A stretch of 64,000 bases of DNA from Eubacterium sp. (lineage in GTDB: Bacteria; Bacillota; Clostridia; Oscillospirales; Acutalibacteraceae), in NCBI GenBank assembly GCA_017463985.1, contig JAFUEH010000009.1, forward strand, positions 1 to 64,000, read 5' to 3'. Made by a program: the position numbers and the translations under genes. How positions within the stretch are numbered: the first letter of the stretch is position 1; every line of letters starts with the position of its first letter. The notes beneath the pieces were generated by a model. It saw only the letters and a program-made list of their open reading frames with translations, was not told where the DNA came from and searched no databases. Shown piece after piece: positions 1 through 7,016 of this stretch.

Positions 1-2
1 AG

Positions 3-392
3 GACTACTTCCGCACGCCGCGCCTGCGCAGCGTGATCCTGAACTGGCTGCTCGACGGCTACCGGTTTTACAAAGCGGACGGGCTGACGCCGCCGCCCGA
101 GGCGCTCGAGGCGCTCAAGGAATACGAGACGAACTCCGACAGGCTCGGCCGCTTTGTCAGCGAATGTCTGATACCGGCGGAGGGCGAAGCCGTCCCGACC
201 GCGGAGGTCTATGCTGCCTACCGGCAGTGGAGCCTCGAAAACGGCGAGGAGCCGTATTCTCAAACAAAATTCTCTACTCGATTAAAGGAGTACTGTAAAT
301 ATTCGGTTATTTATAGGGATAATAAGACTGTGCGTTGTTATATGAACTACAAATTATTACAACCTTACAGGTCTTACAGGTTGAAACAGTAA
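3..392 (+). CDS. Phage/plasmid-type DNA primase-helicase, C-terminal end (partial)
   Basis: The reading frame is open from the left edge and ends at 392, giving 129 residues. It starts DYFRTPRLRSVILNWLLDGY and continues with an Arg/Lys-rich winged-helix-like tail. This resembles the C-terminus of D5/P4-family primase-helicases, which unwind and prime DNA for phages, satellites and integrative plasmids; the AAA helicase core would lie left of the window. A GTG at 33 could look like a start but the frame continues upstream through matching sequence, so the gene is cut by the window, not short. Base composition drops to AT-rich in the last 130 bases. No other element gene lies to the right, so this is probably the right-hand end of an integrated element or a remnant. 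Confidence 0.6.
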   Translation, partial: DYFRTPRLRSVILNWLLDGYRFYKADGLTPPPEALEALKEYETNSDRLGRFVSECLIPAEGEAVPTAEVYAAYRQWSLENGEEPYSQTKFSTRLKEYCKYSVIYRDNKTVRCYMNYKLLQPYRSYRLKQ

Positions 393-453
393 ATTCCCTA
401 TAAAGAAATCAAAAGTAGAAAAAAGCTGAAATAACCTGTAATAACCTGTAAGG
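363..453. repeat. Inverted repeat at the end of the primase gene
   Basis: Arms at 363-382 and 433-453 are near-perfect inverted copies. Each carries two ACAGGTT/AACCTGT units, and the left arm overlaps the last codons of the primase fragment. Repeated AACCTGT half-sites could be binding sites for an element-encoded protein (initiator, recombinase or repressor) or a boundary of the element. The role is inferred only from position. Confidence 0.5.
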
Positions 454-470
454 TCGTAAGGAAATGAAAA

Positions 471-500
471 AACGACCCGAAGGGGGCCTTCGGGTCGTTT
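471..500. terminator. Bidirectional intrinsic terminator
   Basis: A 13-bp perfect stem, AACGACCCGAAGG (471-483) with CCTTCGGGTCGTT (487-499), closes a GGG loop. A-rich bases on the left give a U tract for minus-strand transcripts. It ends the ABC importer operon coming from the right and probably also the primase transcript from the left. Confidence 0.85.
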
Positions 501-518
501 GTATTATAATGATTTGGA

Positions 519-1316
519 TTATTCGGATAATAACATTCTGTCGTTGTCGAGTTCCTCGCCGGAGCTGCCCTTGAATTTGGTGAGCAGGTCGGCGGTGGTG
601 AGCGCCTTTTTCTCCTCGCCGGAGACGTCGTAGATGATCTTGCCGTCGTGCATCATAATCAGGCGGTTGCCGATCGCGATCGCGTCCTTCATATTGTGCG
701 TGATCATGATCGTCGTGAGGTGATGCTCGCTGACGATCTGCTCGGTGATGTCGAGCACCTTCTTCGCCGTTTTCGGGTCGAGCGCGGCGGTATGCTCGTC
801 GAGGAGCAGCAGCTTCGGCTTTTTCAGCGTGGCCATCAGCAGCGTGATCGCCTGACGCTGACCGCCGGACAGGAGCCCCACCTTCGAGGTCAGCCGATCC
901 TCCAGCCCCAGATCAAGCGAAGCGAGGAGCGCCTTGTACTCCGTCTTTTCCTTCTTCGTAACGCCGCTGCGCAGGGTTCTGCGCTTGCCGCGACGGGCTG
1001 CGAGCGCCAGATTTTCGATAATCTGCATATCGGACGCTGTACCGACCTGTGGGTCTTGGAACACGCGCCCAAGGTACGCTGCGCGCTTATATTCCGGCAG
1101 CTTGGTCACGTCCTCGCCGTCGATCACGATACTGCCGCAATCCACCGGATACACACCGGCGATCATATTCATCAGCGTGCTCTTACCGGCGCCATTGCCG
1201 CCGATCACGGTGACAAAATCGCCCTCGTTCAGCACCAGGTCGATACCGTTCAGCGCCTTCTTTTCGTTCACGGTACCGGGATTAAAGGTCTTGTGTACAT
1301 TCTTAATCTCAAGCAT
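519..1316 (-). CDS. ABC importer ATP-binding protein (TrpZ-like)
   Basis: This 265-residue protein is the cytoplasmic ATPase of an importer. It shows Walker A GGNGAGKST, signature LSGGQRQAI, Walker B LLLLDEHTAALD and an H-loop (TIMITHNMKDA). A GTG lies 9 bases upstream at 1325, but AGGAGG abuts that codon with no spacing, while the ATG at 1316 sits 9 bases after AGGAGG, so 1316 is chosen. The start overlaps the permease stop by 8 bases, indicating coupled translation. With the permease and the lipoprotein upstream it forms a complete importer of the ABC_sub_bind class. Relatives take up tryptophan or tyrosine in some Firmicutes, but the substrate cannot be read from this sequence. Confidence 0.88.
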   Translation of the reverse strand: MLEIKNVHKTFNPGTVNEKKALNGIDLVLNEGDFVTVIGGNGAGKSTLMNMIAGVYPVDCGSIVIDGEDVTKLPEYKRAAYLGRVFQDPQVGTASDMQIIENLALAARRGKRRTLRSGVTKKEKTEYKALLASLDLGLEDRLTSKVGLLSGGQRQAITLLMATLKKPKLLLLDEHTAALDPKTAKKVLDITEQIVSEHHLTTIMITHNMKDAIAIGNRLIMMHDGKIIYDVSGEEKKALTTADLLTKFKGSSGEELDNDRMLLSE

Positions 1317-2217
1317 TGGCGGCACCTCCTGTATTTTTCACGCGCTTGGCAGCGACCTTGTTTTTCCAGTACGGCACGCCGAGGAAGATCGCCACCACCA
1401 GCGCGGTGAACAGCTTCAGGTCGTTCGCATTCAGACCGAGGCGCAGCACCAGCGTGATGACCACGTAGTAAAGAATGCCGCCGATCGCGACCGCCAGCAG
1501 CCGCAGCGCAAAGTTCTTGAAAATCTTACCGAAAATGACTTCACCGATAATGACGGCCGCCAGACCGATAACGATCGCGCCGCGTCCCATATTGACGTCC
1601 GCAAAGCCCTGGAACTGCGTCAGCGCGGCGCCGGACAGCGCGACAATACCGTTGCTCAGCACCAGGCCGATCACCTTGTTACGGTCCGTATTGATACCGT
1701 TCGCACGCGCCATGGCCTCGTTGTTACCGGTCGCGCGGATACCGTGACCCAGCTCCGTGCCGAAGAACCAGTACAGCAGCGCAATCAGCACCGCCACAAA
1801 GAGCGCGCCGAAAAGCAGCGACTGCGGAATCGAGCCGAGTGAAAAGATAATCTTGTAGTTCCGCGCACTGAGCGGCTGGTTCGCCTTGCCGCCCAAGATC
1901 CGCAGGTTGATCGAATAGAGCGACAGCTGCGTCAGGATACCGGCCAGGATCGCCGGAATGCCGAACTTGGTATGGAAGATACCGGTCGCAAAGCCGGCAA
2001 TACAACCGGCGCAAAACGCCACGAGCATACTCACCCACACGTTCAGGCCGCTCGACATACATAACACCATGATCGCACCGCCCGTTCCCATCGAGCCGTC
2101 CACCGAAAGGTCAGCGACATCCAGCACGCGGAAGGTGATATACACGCCGATCGCCATGATGCCCCAGATGATTCCCTGGGCTGCGGCGCCGGGCAAGGCA
2201 GCCAAAAATGAAGCCAT
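1309..2217 (-). CDS. ABC importer permease (TrpY-like)
   Basis: The 302-residue product is almost entirely hydrophobic, with about eight membrane-spanning stretches and small-residue turns (for example ITFRVLDVADLSVDGSMGTGG). The latter pattern is typical of the BPD_transp_2 permeases related to branched-chain and sugar importers. It would form the membrane channel used by the neighbouring ATPase and lipoprotein. It lies 107 bases after the binding-protein gene and overlaps the ATPase start. A small hairpin between the binding-protein gene and this one (AGGCGG/CCGCCT, 2246-2267) could reduce read-through so that the binding protein is made in excess. Confidence 0.87.
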   Translation of the reverse strand: MASFLAALPGAAAQGIIWGIMAIGVYITFRVLDVADLSVDGSMGTGGAIMVLCMSSGLNVWVSMLVAFCAGCIAGFATGIFHTKFGIPAILAGILTQLSLYSINLRILGGKANQPLSARNYKIIFSLGSIPQSLLFGALFVAVLIALLYWFFGTELGHGIRATGNNEAMARANGINTDRNKVIGLVLSNGIVALSGAALTQFQGFADVNMGRGAIVIGLAAVIIGEVIFGKIFKNFALRLLAVAIGGILYYVVITLVLRLGLNANDLKLFTALVVAIFLGVPYWKNKVAAKRVKNTGGAANA

Positions 2218-2324
2218 ATTCTGTTCCCCCTGAAATGAAGATAAAGGCGGCCCGCAAAGACCGCCTAATATTTTAACAGATTAAAGCAGTAAAGTCAATC
2301 TATATTCTCTGTTAACGTCAACGT

Positions 2325-3335
2325 TTATTCCTCTGTCATATCGATGGCTACGTACGTATCCGGTATGGTGATGCCGAGCGCCTCGGCGCGGTCCGCCACA
2401 TACTCCTTCGTCAGGTCGGTCGCATAAGCGATCTCCATCGTCGCCGGATCTTTACCCTCGAGCAGGATCTCCGCCGCCATTTCGCCGGCCTTGTAGCCGA
2501 TGGAATAGTAGCTGATGGACAGCGTTGCCACGCCGCAGCCCTTGCAGATACCCTCTTCACCGACGATCGCCGGAATGTTTGCCGCGGCAAGGATCGGGTC
2601 AATGGTACCGGTGGAGGAAGCCATCGTGTTGTCGGTCGGGATATAGATCGCGTCGCACTCCGCCACAGCGCTCTGGACAACAGAAGCGATGTCGTTCGTG
2701 TCAGCCGCCGTGTAATCCTTGGTCGTCACGCCGAGCTTGCTCAGCTCCTCAGCCACCACGGTGGCCTGATAAACGGAGTTCGGCTCTGCAGAGCAATAGA
2801 GGATACCGACGGTCTTAGCGTCCGGCAGGAGCTCCGGGAACATCGCCGCCTGGTCCGCCAGCGGTGCCAGGTCAGCCGTACCGGTCACGTTAATGCCGGT
2901 CGTACCGGTCCAGTCCGTGATCTCCAATGCGGTCGCAAAGTCAGTAATAGAGGTCGCTACGATCGGAATGTCCGCCGTGGACTGCATCGCTGCCTGCAGG
3001 GCAGGGGTCGCGTTCGCCATGATCAGGTCAACGCCGTCAGCCACGAAGCCGTTCGTGATCGTAGAGCAGGTGGCGGAATCGCCGGAGGCGTTCTGGGAAT
3101 CGATCTCGACCTTATCCTCGCCGAGCTTTTCCTTCACCGCGTCAATAAAGCCCTCGGTCGCCGCATCGAGCGCCTCGTGCTGCACGAGCTGGCAGATACC
3201 GATCTTATAGGTCTTGTCCGCTGTATCGGCGGCAGCGCCGTCGTCCGTTTTGGCTGCACTGCAGCCGGCCATCATGCCGCCGACCATGACCGCAGACAGC
3301 GCAATCGCTGAAATTTTCTTCACCAATTTGTTCAT
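2325..3335 (-). CDS. ABC importer substrate-binding lipoprotein (ABC_sub_bind family)
   Basis: This 336-residue secreted binding protein has a lipoprotein signal: positively charged NKLVKKI, a hydrophobic stretch, then lipobox MAGC. The cysteine would be lipidated and anchor it outside the membrane. The body has the two-lobed periplasmic-binding pattern of PF04392 proteins (KIGICQLVQHEALDAATEGF, later IPIVATSITDF and TVGILYCSAEPNS). That family includes the TrpX component of tryptophan importers. Two ATG codons are adjacent at 3338 and 3335; AAAGGAG gives better spacing to the second. First gene of a three-gene operon with its own consensus promoter; ligand unknown. Confidence 0.88.
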   Translation of the reverse strand: MNKLVKKISAIALSAVMVGGMMAGCSAAKTDDGAAADTADKTYKIGICQLVQHEALDAATEGFIDAVKEKLGEDKVEIDSQNASGDSATCSTITNGFVADGVDLIMANATPALQAAMQSTADIPIVATSITDFATALEITDWTGTTGINVTGTADLAPLADQAAMFPELLPDAKTVGILYCSAEPNSVYQATVVAEELSKLGVTTKDYTAADTNDIASVVQSAVAECDAIYIPTDNTMASSTGTIDPILAAANIPAIVGEEGICKGCGVATLSISYYSIGYKAGEMAAEILLEGKDPATMEIAYATDLTKEYVADRAEALGITIPDTYVAIDMTEE

Positions 3336-3388
3336 CATCTTACTCCTTTAGCTTATTATTCGCCACTTTAAAGTGTTAACGTGTTTAT

Positions 3389-3417
3389 AGTTTAGCACAT
3401 AAAAGCGCTAAAGTCAA
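3389..3417 (-). promoter_or_regulatory. Sigma-A-type promoter of the ABC importer operon
   Basis: On the minus strand TTGACT (3412-3417) and TAAACT (3389-3394) are separated by 17 bases, about 55 bases before the binding-protein start. No T-box or other riboswitch was recognised in the short leader. Confidence 0.7.
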
Positions 3418-3427
3418 TAGCAAAAAT

Positions 3428-3473
3428 AAAAAGCGCCGCAAAGCAACGCTTTCTGTGCGTAAAAAGGAGCAGA
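3428..3473 (-). repeat. Hairpin repeat copy A, terminator of the DUF cassette
   Basis: Copy A of a three-member hairpin family (others at 4414-4460 and 4511-4540). On the minus strand AAAGCG pairs with CGCTTT and is followed by a U-rich run, so it can end the DUF2442 transcript. Copies A and B share about 46 bases, including GCGTAAAAAGGAGCAGA, and flank the cassette as direct repeats. Confidence 0.65.
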
Positions 3474-3483
3474 TATACCAGTT

Positions 3484-3939
3484 TCATCCCTTTTGGCGTA
3501 TCGTATTGGCGTGCTCCGGATTACCGTATTCGCGCTGCATAGCTGCAACGGATACAATCCACTGTTTTCCGAATTTGCAGACATCAATGCCGTTGCGCAG
3601 TTTTCCGTAAGCAACCGCCTTGCGAAGGGTACTCTCATTCAGTCCCCAAAGCGCGGTGGCATCACTGAAAGCCATCAGCCCATCAAAGGGAGTTTCAACG
3701 GTTTCGCCGTGCTCAAATAATTCATCGCACGAAATATCGATATCGTCATTCCAGATAACGCCGTAACCGCCAACATCGACTTCTGCCGAGGAAAACAGTT
3801 CGGCATTTTCAAGCGGCTTGAAGGCAGTATATTTTTGCATTAAAGGCTTTACATCATATATTTTTGTAACGCCTTCGGCAAAGTGAACGCTTAATTGATA
3901 ATTCGGCAAAACGTTGACACTTTTCACCTTATGAAACAT
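3484..3939 (-). CDS. DUF2442 protein with C-terminal DNA-binding-like domain
   Basis: The 151-residue product has an N-terminal DUF2442 fold (residues about 1-75: VKSVNVLPNYQLSVHFAEG, then YDVKPLM) and a C-terminal part resembling a helix-turn-helix of the excisionase/MerR kind (ATALWGLNESTLRKAVAYGK, then KFGKQWIVSVAAM). DUF2442 and DUF4160 genes often occur side by side and are suspected toxin-antitoxin or mobile modules. Here the HTH-like tail makes this the likely repressor of the pair. GGAGGTGAGCGT precedes the ATG. The gene is AT-richer than its neighbours, suggesting transfer. Biochemical function is unknown. Confidence 0.7.
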   Translation of the reverse strand: MFHKVKSVNVLPNYQLSVHFAEGVTKIYDVKPLMQKYTAFKPLENAELFSSAEVDVGGYGVIWNDDIDISCDELFEHGETVETPFDGLMAFSDATALWGLNESTLRKAVAYGKLRNGIDVCKFGKQWIVSVAAMQREYGNPEHANTIRQKG

Positions 3940-3953
3940 ACGCTCACCTCCGT

Positions 3954-4208
3954 TTACTCAAGCGGTTCAATTTTTCTGAAATCCTGTGTTTCCCACATTT
4001 CTTTCAGCTCGTCCTTATGAATTTCAATCCATTCTCTGACCATGGTAAGAGCCTTCGGCGGAAGGTCGCCCTCTAACACCTCACCGGTCATAAAATCGAT
4101 TGCGGCTACATCCTCATTATAGATTGCGTGAATATGCGGCGGATTATGCTCACTTTGCAGAAAATACATTCTAATTATAATACCGTAAAATCTTGATAAT
4201 ACAGGCAC
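3954..4208 (-). CDS. DUF4160 domain protein
   Basis: This 84-residue protein matches the whole short DUF4160 family: VPVLSRFYGIIIRMYF, then HNPPHIHAIYNED, then GDLPPKALTMVREWIEIHKD. The conserved HNPPHxHA motif is present. The start is the GTG at 4208, because GGAGG lies inside the longer reading frame at the right distance before it. Its stop is 14 bases before the DUF2442 start, so both are on one transcript. The family has no established reaction; pairing with DUF2442 suggests one half of a toxin-antitoxin-like unit. Confidence 0.75.
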   Translation of the reverse strand: MPVLSRFYGIIIRMYFLQSEHNPPHIHAIYNEDVAAIDFMTGEVLEGDLPPKALTMVREWIEIHKDELKEMWETQDFRKIEPLE

Positions 4209-4230
4209 ATTAACACCTCCTTGCAATTAT

Positions 4231-4259
4231 ATAATATCACGGTATAGTGATATTGTCAA
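4231..4259 (-). promoter_or_regulatory. Promoter with internal operator for the DUF4160/DUF2442 cassette
   Basis: On the minus strand a consensus TTGACA (4254-4259) and TATTAT (4231-4236) are 17 bases apart. A perfect inverted repeat, AATATCAC (4233-4240) and GTGATATT (4247-4254) around six bases, fills the spacer and touches both boxes. A protein bound there would block RNA polymerase, as expected for an autoregulated cassette. Confidence 0.8.
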
Positions 4260-4413
4260 CTGCCGATGATATCTGTCCGCTTTGTCTTTCTATTTTTCGC
4301 TGAATACAGATAAGCGAATTAACTACGGTCCTGCGCTTAAAAACATCGTTTATGTTTATACCGGAGCCTTGGTTATGCCATTCGTGTCAGAAAAATCTGA
4401 AAATTGATAAAAC

Positions 4414-4460
4414 AAAAAGCACCGCCGAAGCAGTGCTTTCAATGCGTAAAAAGGAGCAGA
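4414..4460 (-). repeat. Hairpin repeat copy B
   Basis: It is nearly identical to copy C in its hairpin part (29 of the first 30 bases) and similar to copy A over about 46 bases. It also reads as a terminator on the minus strand (AAAGCAC/GTGCTTT then U tract), but sits behind copy C, so it looks like a duplicate of the rpsR terminator. Confidence 0.65.
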
Positions 4461-4510
4461 ATTTCGTATTTTGCGAGCGGGAGTCTTAAAAATGCACCGC
4501 GTAAAAAAAT

Positions 4511-4540
4511 AAAAAGCACCACCGAAGCAGTGCTTTCAAT
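4511..4540 (-). terminator. Terminator of rpsF-ssb-rpsR (repeat copy C)
   Basis: On the minus strand AAAGCAC pairs with GTGCTTT and is followed by a U run, six bases after the rpsR stop codon. It is the presumed ancestor of repeat copies A and B. Confidence 0.8.
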
Positions 4541-4545
4541 TTCTT

Positions 4546-4782
4546 TTAGTCTGATGTGTAAGGCATCAGGGCAAGGTGACGTGCTCTCTTGATAGCCGTG
4601 GTCAGCTGTCTTTGATGCTTTGCGCAGGTACCGGTCACGCGACGGGGCAGGATCTTTGAGCGCTCAGAAACGTACTTTCTCAGCTTGGAAGGGTCCTTAT
4701 AGTCGATCTCGGTTACTTTATCTGCGCAGAACTGACAAACCTTTCTGCGGCTTCTGCCACCCGGTCTTTTCTGGTAAGCCAT
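4546..4782 (-). CDS. rpsR: Small ribosomal subunit protein bS18
   Basis: The 78 residues match bS18 throughout, including the cysteine-containing N-terminal part ([19 protein letters not shown]), [18 protein letters not shown] and the basic end [15 protein letters not shown]. bS18 binds bS6 on the platform of the 30S subunit. It is the third gene of rpsF-ssb-rpsR, the order usual in Firmicutes, 46 bases after ssb. Two CxxC-like cysteine pairs suggest a zinc-binding form. Length and start are standard. Confidence 0.97.
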   Translation of the reverse strand: MAYQKRPGGRSRRKVCQFCADKVTEIDYKDPSKLRKYVSERSKILPRRVTGTCAKHQRQLTTAIKRARHLALMPYTSD

Positions 4783-4828
4783 GGTATTTCCTCCTTTTAG
4801 GATTACGGTGTCTTAAGGTCGACACCCA

Positions 4829-5275
4829 TCAGAACGGCAGGTCGTCATCGTCAACGATTTCTTCAAAATCGCTGCTGTCAGCGCTGGCATAGCTCGGCGC
4901 AGGCTGGGAGAAGTTATTATTCCGTCCCTGCGGAGCCGGTGCGCCGCCGTTTTCGTTACGCGAGCCGCAGAACGAAACGTTATTGGCCACAACCTCCACG
5001 CTCTTGCGCTGCTTGCCGTCCTTGTCCGTATAATTTTGTGTTTGAATTGCGCCCTCTACTGCGATCATAGAGCCCTTGTGGAAGTAACGGCTGATGAACT
5101 CCGCCGTCTGCCGCCAGGCTACGCAGTCGATGAAATCCGCCTGTCTTTCAGCGCCTGACTTTTGATAATTTCTGTCACACGCAACCTGAAAACGCAGCAC
5201 GGAAACACCGGTGGGTGTTGTCCTGAGCTCCGGGTCGTACGTCAGGCGACCCATCAATGCTACCATATTCATCAT
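4829..5275 (-). CDS. ssb: Single-stranded DNA-binding protein
   Basis: The 148-residue product has the OB fold of bacterial SSB (residues 1-105: MNMVALMGRLTYDPELRTTP, DFIDCVAWRQTAEFISRYFHKG), a glycine/proline/asparagine-rich linker, and the acidic tip DDDLPF that recruits replication and repair partners. It coats exposed single strands during replication and recombination. The first two codons are both ATG; either could start. It follows rpsF by 12 bases in the standard operon. Confidence 0.96.
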   Translation of the reverse strand: MMNMVALMGRLTYDPELRTTPTGVSVLRFQVACDRNYQKSGAERQADFIDCVAWRQTAEFISRYFHKGSMIAVEGAIQTQNYTDKDGKQRKSVEVVANNVSFCGSRNENGGAPAPQGRNNNFSQPAPSYASADSSDFEEIVDDDDLPF

Positions 5276-5287
5276 AGCAATGCCCCC

Positions 5288-5578
5288 TTATTCAGACTTT
5301 GCTACGATCAGCGAACGCAGCACGCCGTCCGTGATATTGATAACACGGTCAAGCTCAGCCGGGAACTTCTCATCAGATGAGAAATTGATCAGAACATAAT
5401 GCGCCTCAGTTTCATAGTTGATCGGATAAGCCAGTCTTCTCTTTCCCCAATCATCTACTTCGCCGAGAGTGCCATTCTTAGAAATGAGGTCAGTGAACTT
5501 CTTCTGAAGCGCCTCCACTGCCTCTTCACCCTTTGAAAGTGAAAACGCCATGGTGATTTCGTAATTTCTTAATGCCAT
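5288..5578 (-). CDS. rpsF: Small ribosomal subunit protein bS6
   Basis: The 96-residue product matches bS6 in full: NYEITMAFSLSKGEEAVEAL at the start, then GEVDDWGKRRLAYPINYETEAHYVLINFSS. It pairs with bS18 in the 30S subunit. It is the first gene of the operon and has an ideal AAGGAGG ribosome site and a perfect consensus promoter, as expected for a highly expressed gene. Confidence 0.96.
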   Translation of the reverse strand: MALRNYEITMAFSLSKGEEAVEALQKKFTDLISKNGTLGEVDDWGKRRLAYPINYETEAHYVLINFSSDEKFPAELDRVINITDGVLRSLIVAKSE

Positions 5579-5680
5579 CTTTCAGCACCTCCTTCCGGTC
5601 TATTGGCGTGATTTCTCCTCACGCAAGGATAATAACGGCAGCGCAGACTGGATTTTTTGCGTCGCCGCGCCTTTACAGGC
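5579..5680 (-). promoter_or_regulatory. rpsF leader, candidate S6:S18 feedback site
   Basis: The roughly 100-nt leader contains a small perfect hairpin (GCGTGA/TCACGC, 5606-5624) followed by GACCGGAAGGAGG. Many bacteria have a leader motif upstream of rpsF that binds the S6:S18 pair through a CCG bulge. A CCG lies just before the ribosome site here, but I cannot confirm the full fold. Confidence 0.35.
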
Positions 5681-5686
5681 TTGTAT

Positions 5687-5715
5687 ATTATAACAACAAC
5701 GGCAGGCGATGTCAA
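5687..5715 (-). promoter_or_regulatory. Consensus promoter of rpsF-ssb-rpsR
   Basis: Minus-strand TTGACA (5710-5715) and TATAAT (5687-5692) with a 17-base spacer: a perfect housekeeping promoter. Confidence 0.9.
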
Positions 5716-5726
5716 GAAAAATATTT

Positions 5727-6935
5727 TTAGTTAACGCATTTTCGGCAGGGCGTTAACCCTCTGGCGCGCGCCGAATCGATCGAAGCAGGATAATACGTTC
5801 CGCCGTTGCAATGGTCGTCATAATGATAGCGCTTGCCCGTTCGGGTAATATACACCGTTGACTGATAACCGTCGGAGCTGGACGAGCTGCCGCCGGATTT
5901 TTTCATTTTTCCGCTGGTGCCGAACTGGTAGCTCTTGCCGCTGATCACCTGCTTGCCGGTCACCATGGCGCCGCTGCTGTTAAAATAATACCAGCCGTCG
6001 CCGTCATCGAGCCAGCCCACCTTCATGGCGCCGCTCGCATCGTCCATATAATACCAGCTGCCGCCGCTCTTGACCCAGCCGGTCGCCATCAGTCCGCTCG
6101 GCTTGAAATAATACCACTTGCCGCTGATTTTTTGCCAACCGGTCACCATCGCGCCGCTGCTGTTAAAATAATACCACTCATCCCAGTCGATCTCCTGCCA
6201 GCCGGTGAGCATCCTGCCGTTTTCGTCAAAATAGTACCACTTGCCGCCGATCTTCTTCCAGTCGGTCTGCATGGCGCCGTTGCTGCCGAAATAATACCAA
6301 CGGCTGCCGACCTTGCACCAGCCGGTACGCATTGCGCCGTCCGTGCCGAGGTAATACCAGGTGCCCAACTCGTCATACCAGCCCTTTTGCATGGTGTGAT
6401 CAAAATAGTCAAAGTAATACCACTTACCGCCGATCTTCTGCCAATCACCGACAGAAAGGCCGTTTTTCAGATAATACCACCGGCCGTTTTCCTTACGCCA
6501 ACCGGTAGGATAGGTCGGCAAAAATTCCGTGCTGCAGTCCGTGTAGTCAAAGCTGCTCGGCTCCGTCACATACACCTCGACCGCGCACCGCTTACTGTCA
6601 TTCAGGTCAATCCGGAACAGCAAATACAGCGCGCCGTTCTCTGTGTTGACCTTCTTGCAGACAGCGGCACCACCGTAATCCTCCATGCCGCCTGACGACC
6701 ATTCGGCAACCAGCGGCGTCTGCTGCAGCTTCAGCTCACTGCCGTCAGAAAAGGTAATCTGATACGTGCCGTTATTTTTCACATCAAAGCTGCCGTCTGC
6801 GCGGCAATCAAGCGTTGGTTTGGTCAGCACCGTGACTGCGGTCGGCTCAGGTACCGGCTCATACGCATAAGCCGCTGTCGGCAGTGTTGTCAGCAGCACA
6901 ACGAGCAGCACAAAAAATGAAACCATCCTTTTCAT
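5727..6935 (-). CDS. Secreted protein with choline-binding-type repeats and a C-terminal metal-site-like domain
   Basis: The 402-residue protein has a signal peptide ending near AYAYEPVP. A unique domain covers about residues 30-140. Nine or ten cell-wall-binding repeats of about 20 residues follow, each with WYYF/WYYL and G.M.TGW (examples: GGKWYYFDENGRMLTGW, GSRWYYFGSNGAMQTDW). A Ser-rich linker leads to a C-terminal module, YITRTGKRYHYDDHCNGG ... CRKC, whose His and three Cys could hold zinc. Repeats of this kind bind choline or other wall polymers. GAGG lies eight bases before the ATG at 6935, preferred over the upstream GTG at 6944. It follows the mgtE terminator, so it should have its own promoter, which I could not place. 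No catalytic domain is recognised. Confidence 0.8.
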   Translation of the reverse strand: MKRMVSFFVLLVVLLTTLPTAAYAYEPVPEPTAVTVLTKPTLDCRADGSFDVKNNGTYQITFSDGSELKLQQTPLVAEWSSGGMEDYGGAAVCKKVNTENGALYLLFRIDLNDSKRCAVEVYVTEPSSFDYTDCSTEFLPTYPTGWRKENGRWYYLKNGLSVGDWQKIGGKWYYFDYFDHTMQKGWYDELGTWYYLGTDGAMRTGWCKVGSRWYYFGSNGAMQTDWKKIGGKWYYFDENGRMLTGWQEIDWDEWYYFNSSGAMVTGWQKISGKWYYFKPSGLMATGWVKSGGSWYYMDDASGAMKVGWLDDGDGWYYFNSSGAMVTGKQVISGKSYQFGTSGKMKKSGGSSSSSDGYQSTVYITRTGKRYHYDDHCNGGTYYPASIDSARARGLTPCRKCVN

Positions 6936-6984
6936 AAAACACACCTCAAATCATCTGATTCCTTAAAATTTATATACTGATATC

Positions 6985-7009
6985 AAAAAGGGCGGTTTCC
7001 GACCGCCCT
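6985..7009 (-). terminator. Terminator of mgtE
   Basis: The perfect stem AGGGCGGT (6989-6996)/ACCGCCCT (7002-7009) is followed on the minus strand by TTTTT, directly after the mgtE stop. Confidence 0.85.
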
Positions 7010-7016
7010 GAAAATG

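Larger units (their letters stand above)
4260..4545. other. Gene-free stretch between the DUF cassette and rpsR
   Basis: No supported gene. It holds hairpin repeat copies B (4414-4460) and C (4511-4540). The remaining AT-rich sequence, about 4260-4410, shows nothing I recognise. Confidence 0.6.

Noticed and set aside
4404-4592. Small plus-strand open frame of 62 codons
   Set aside because: It runs through two terminator-like repeats and into rpsR in antisense; no ribosome site and no family match.
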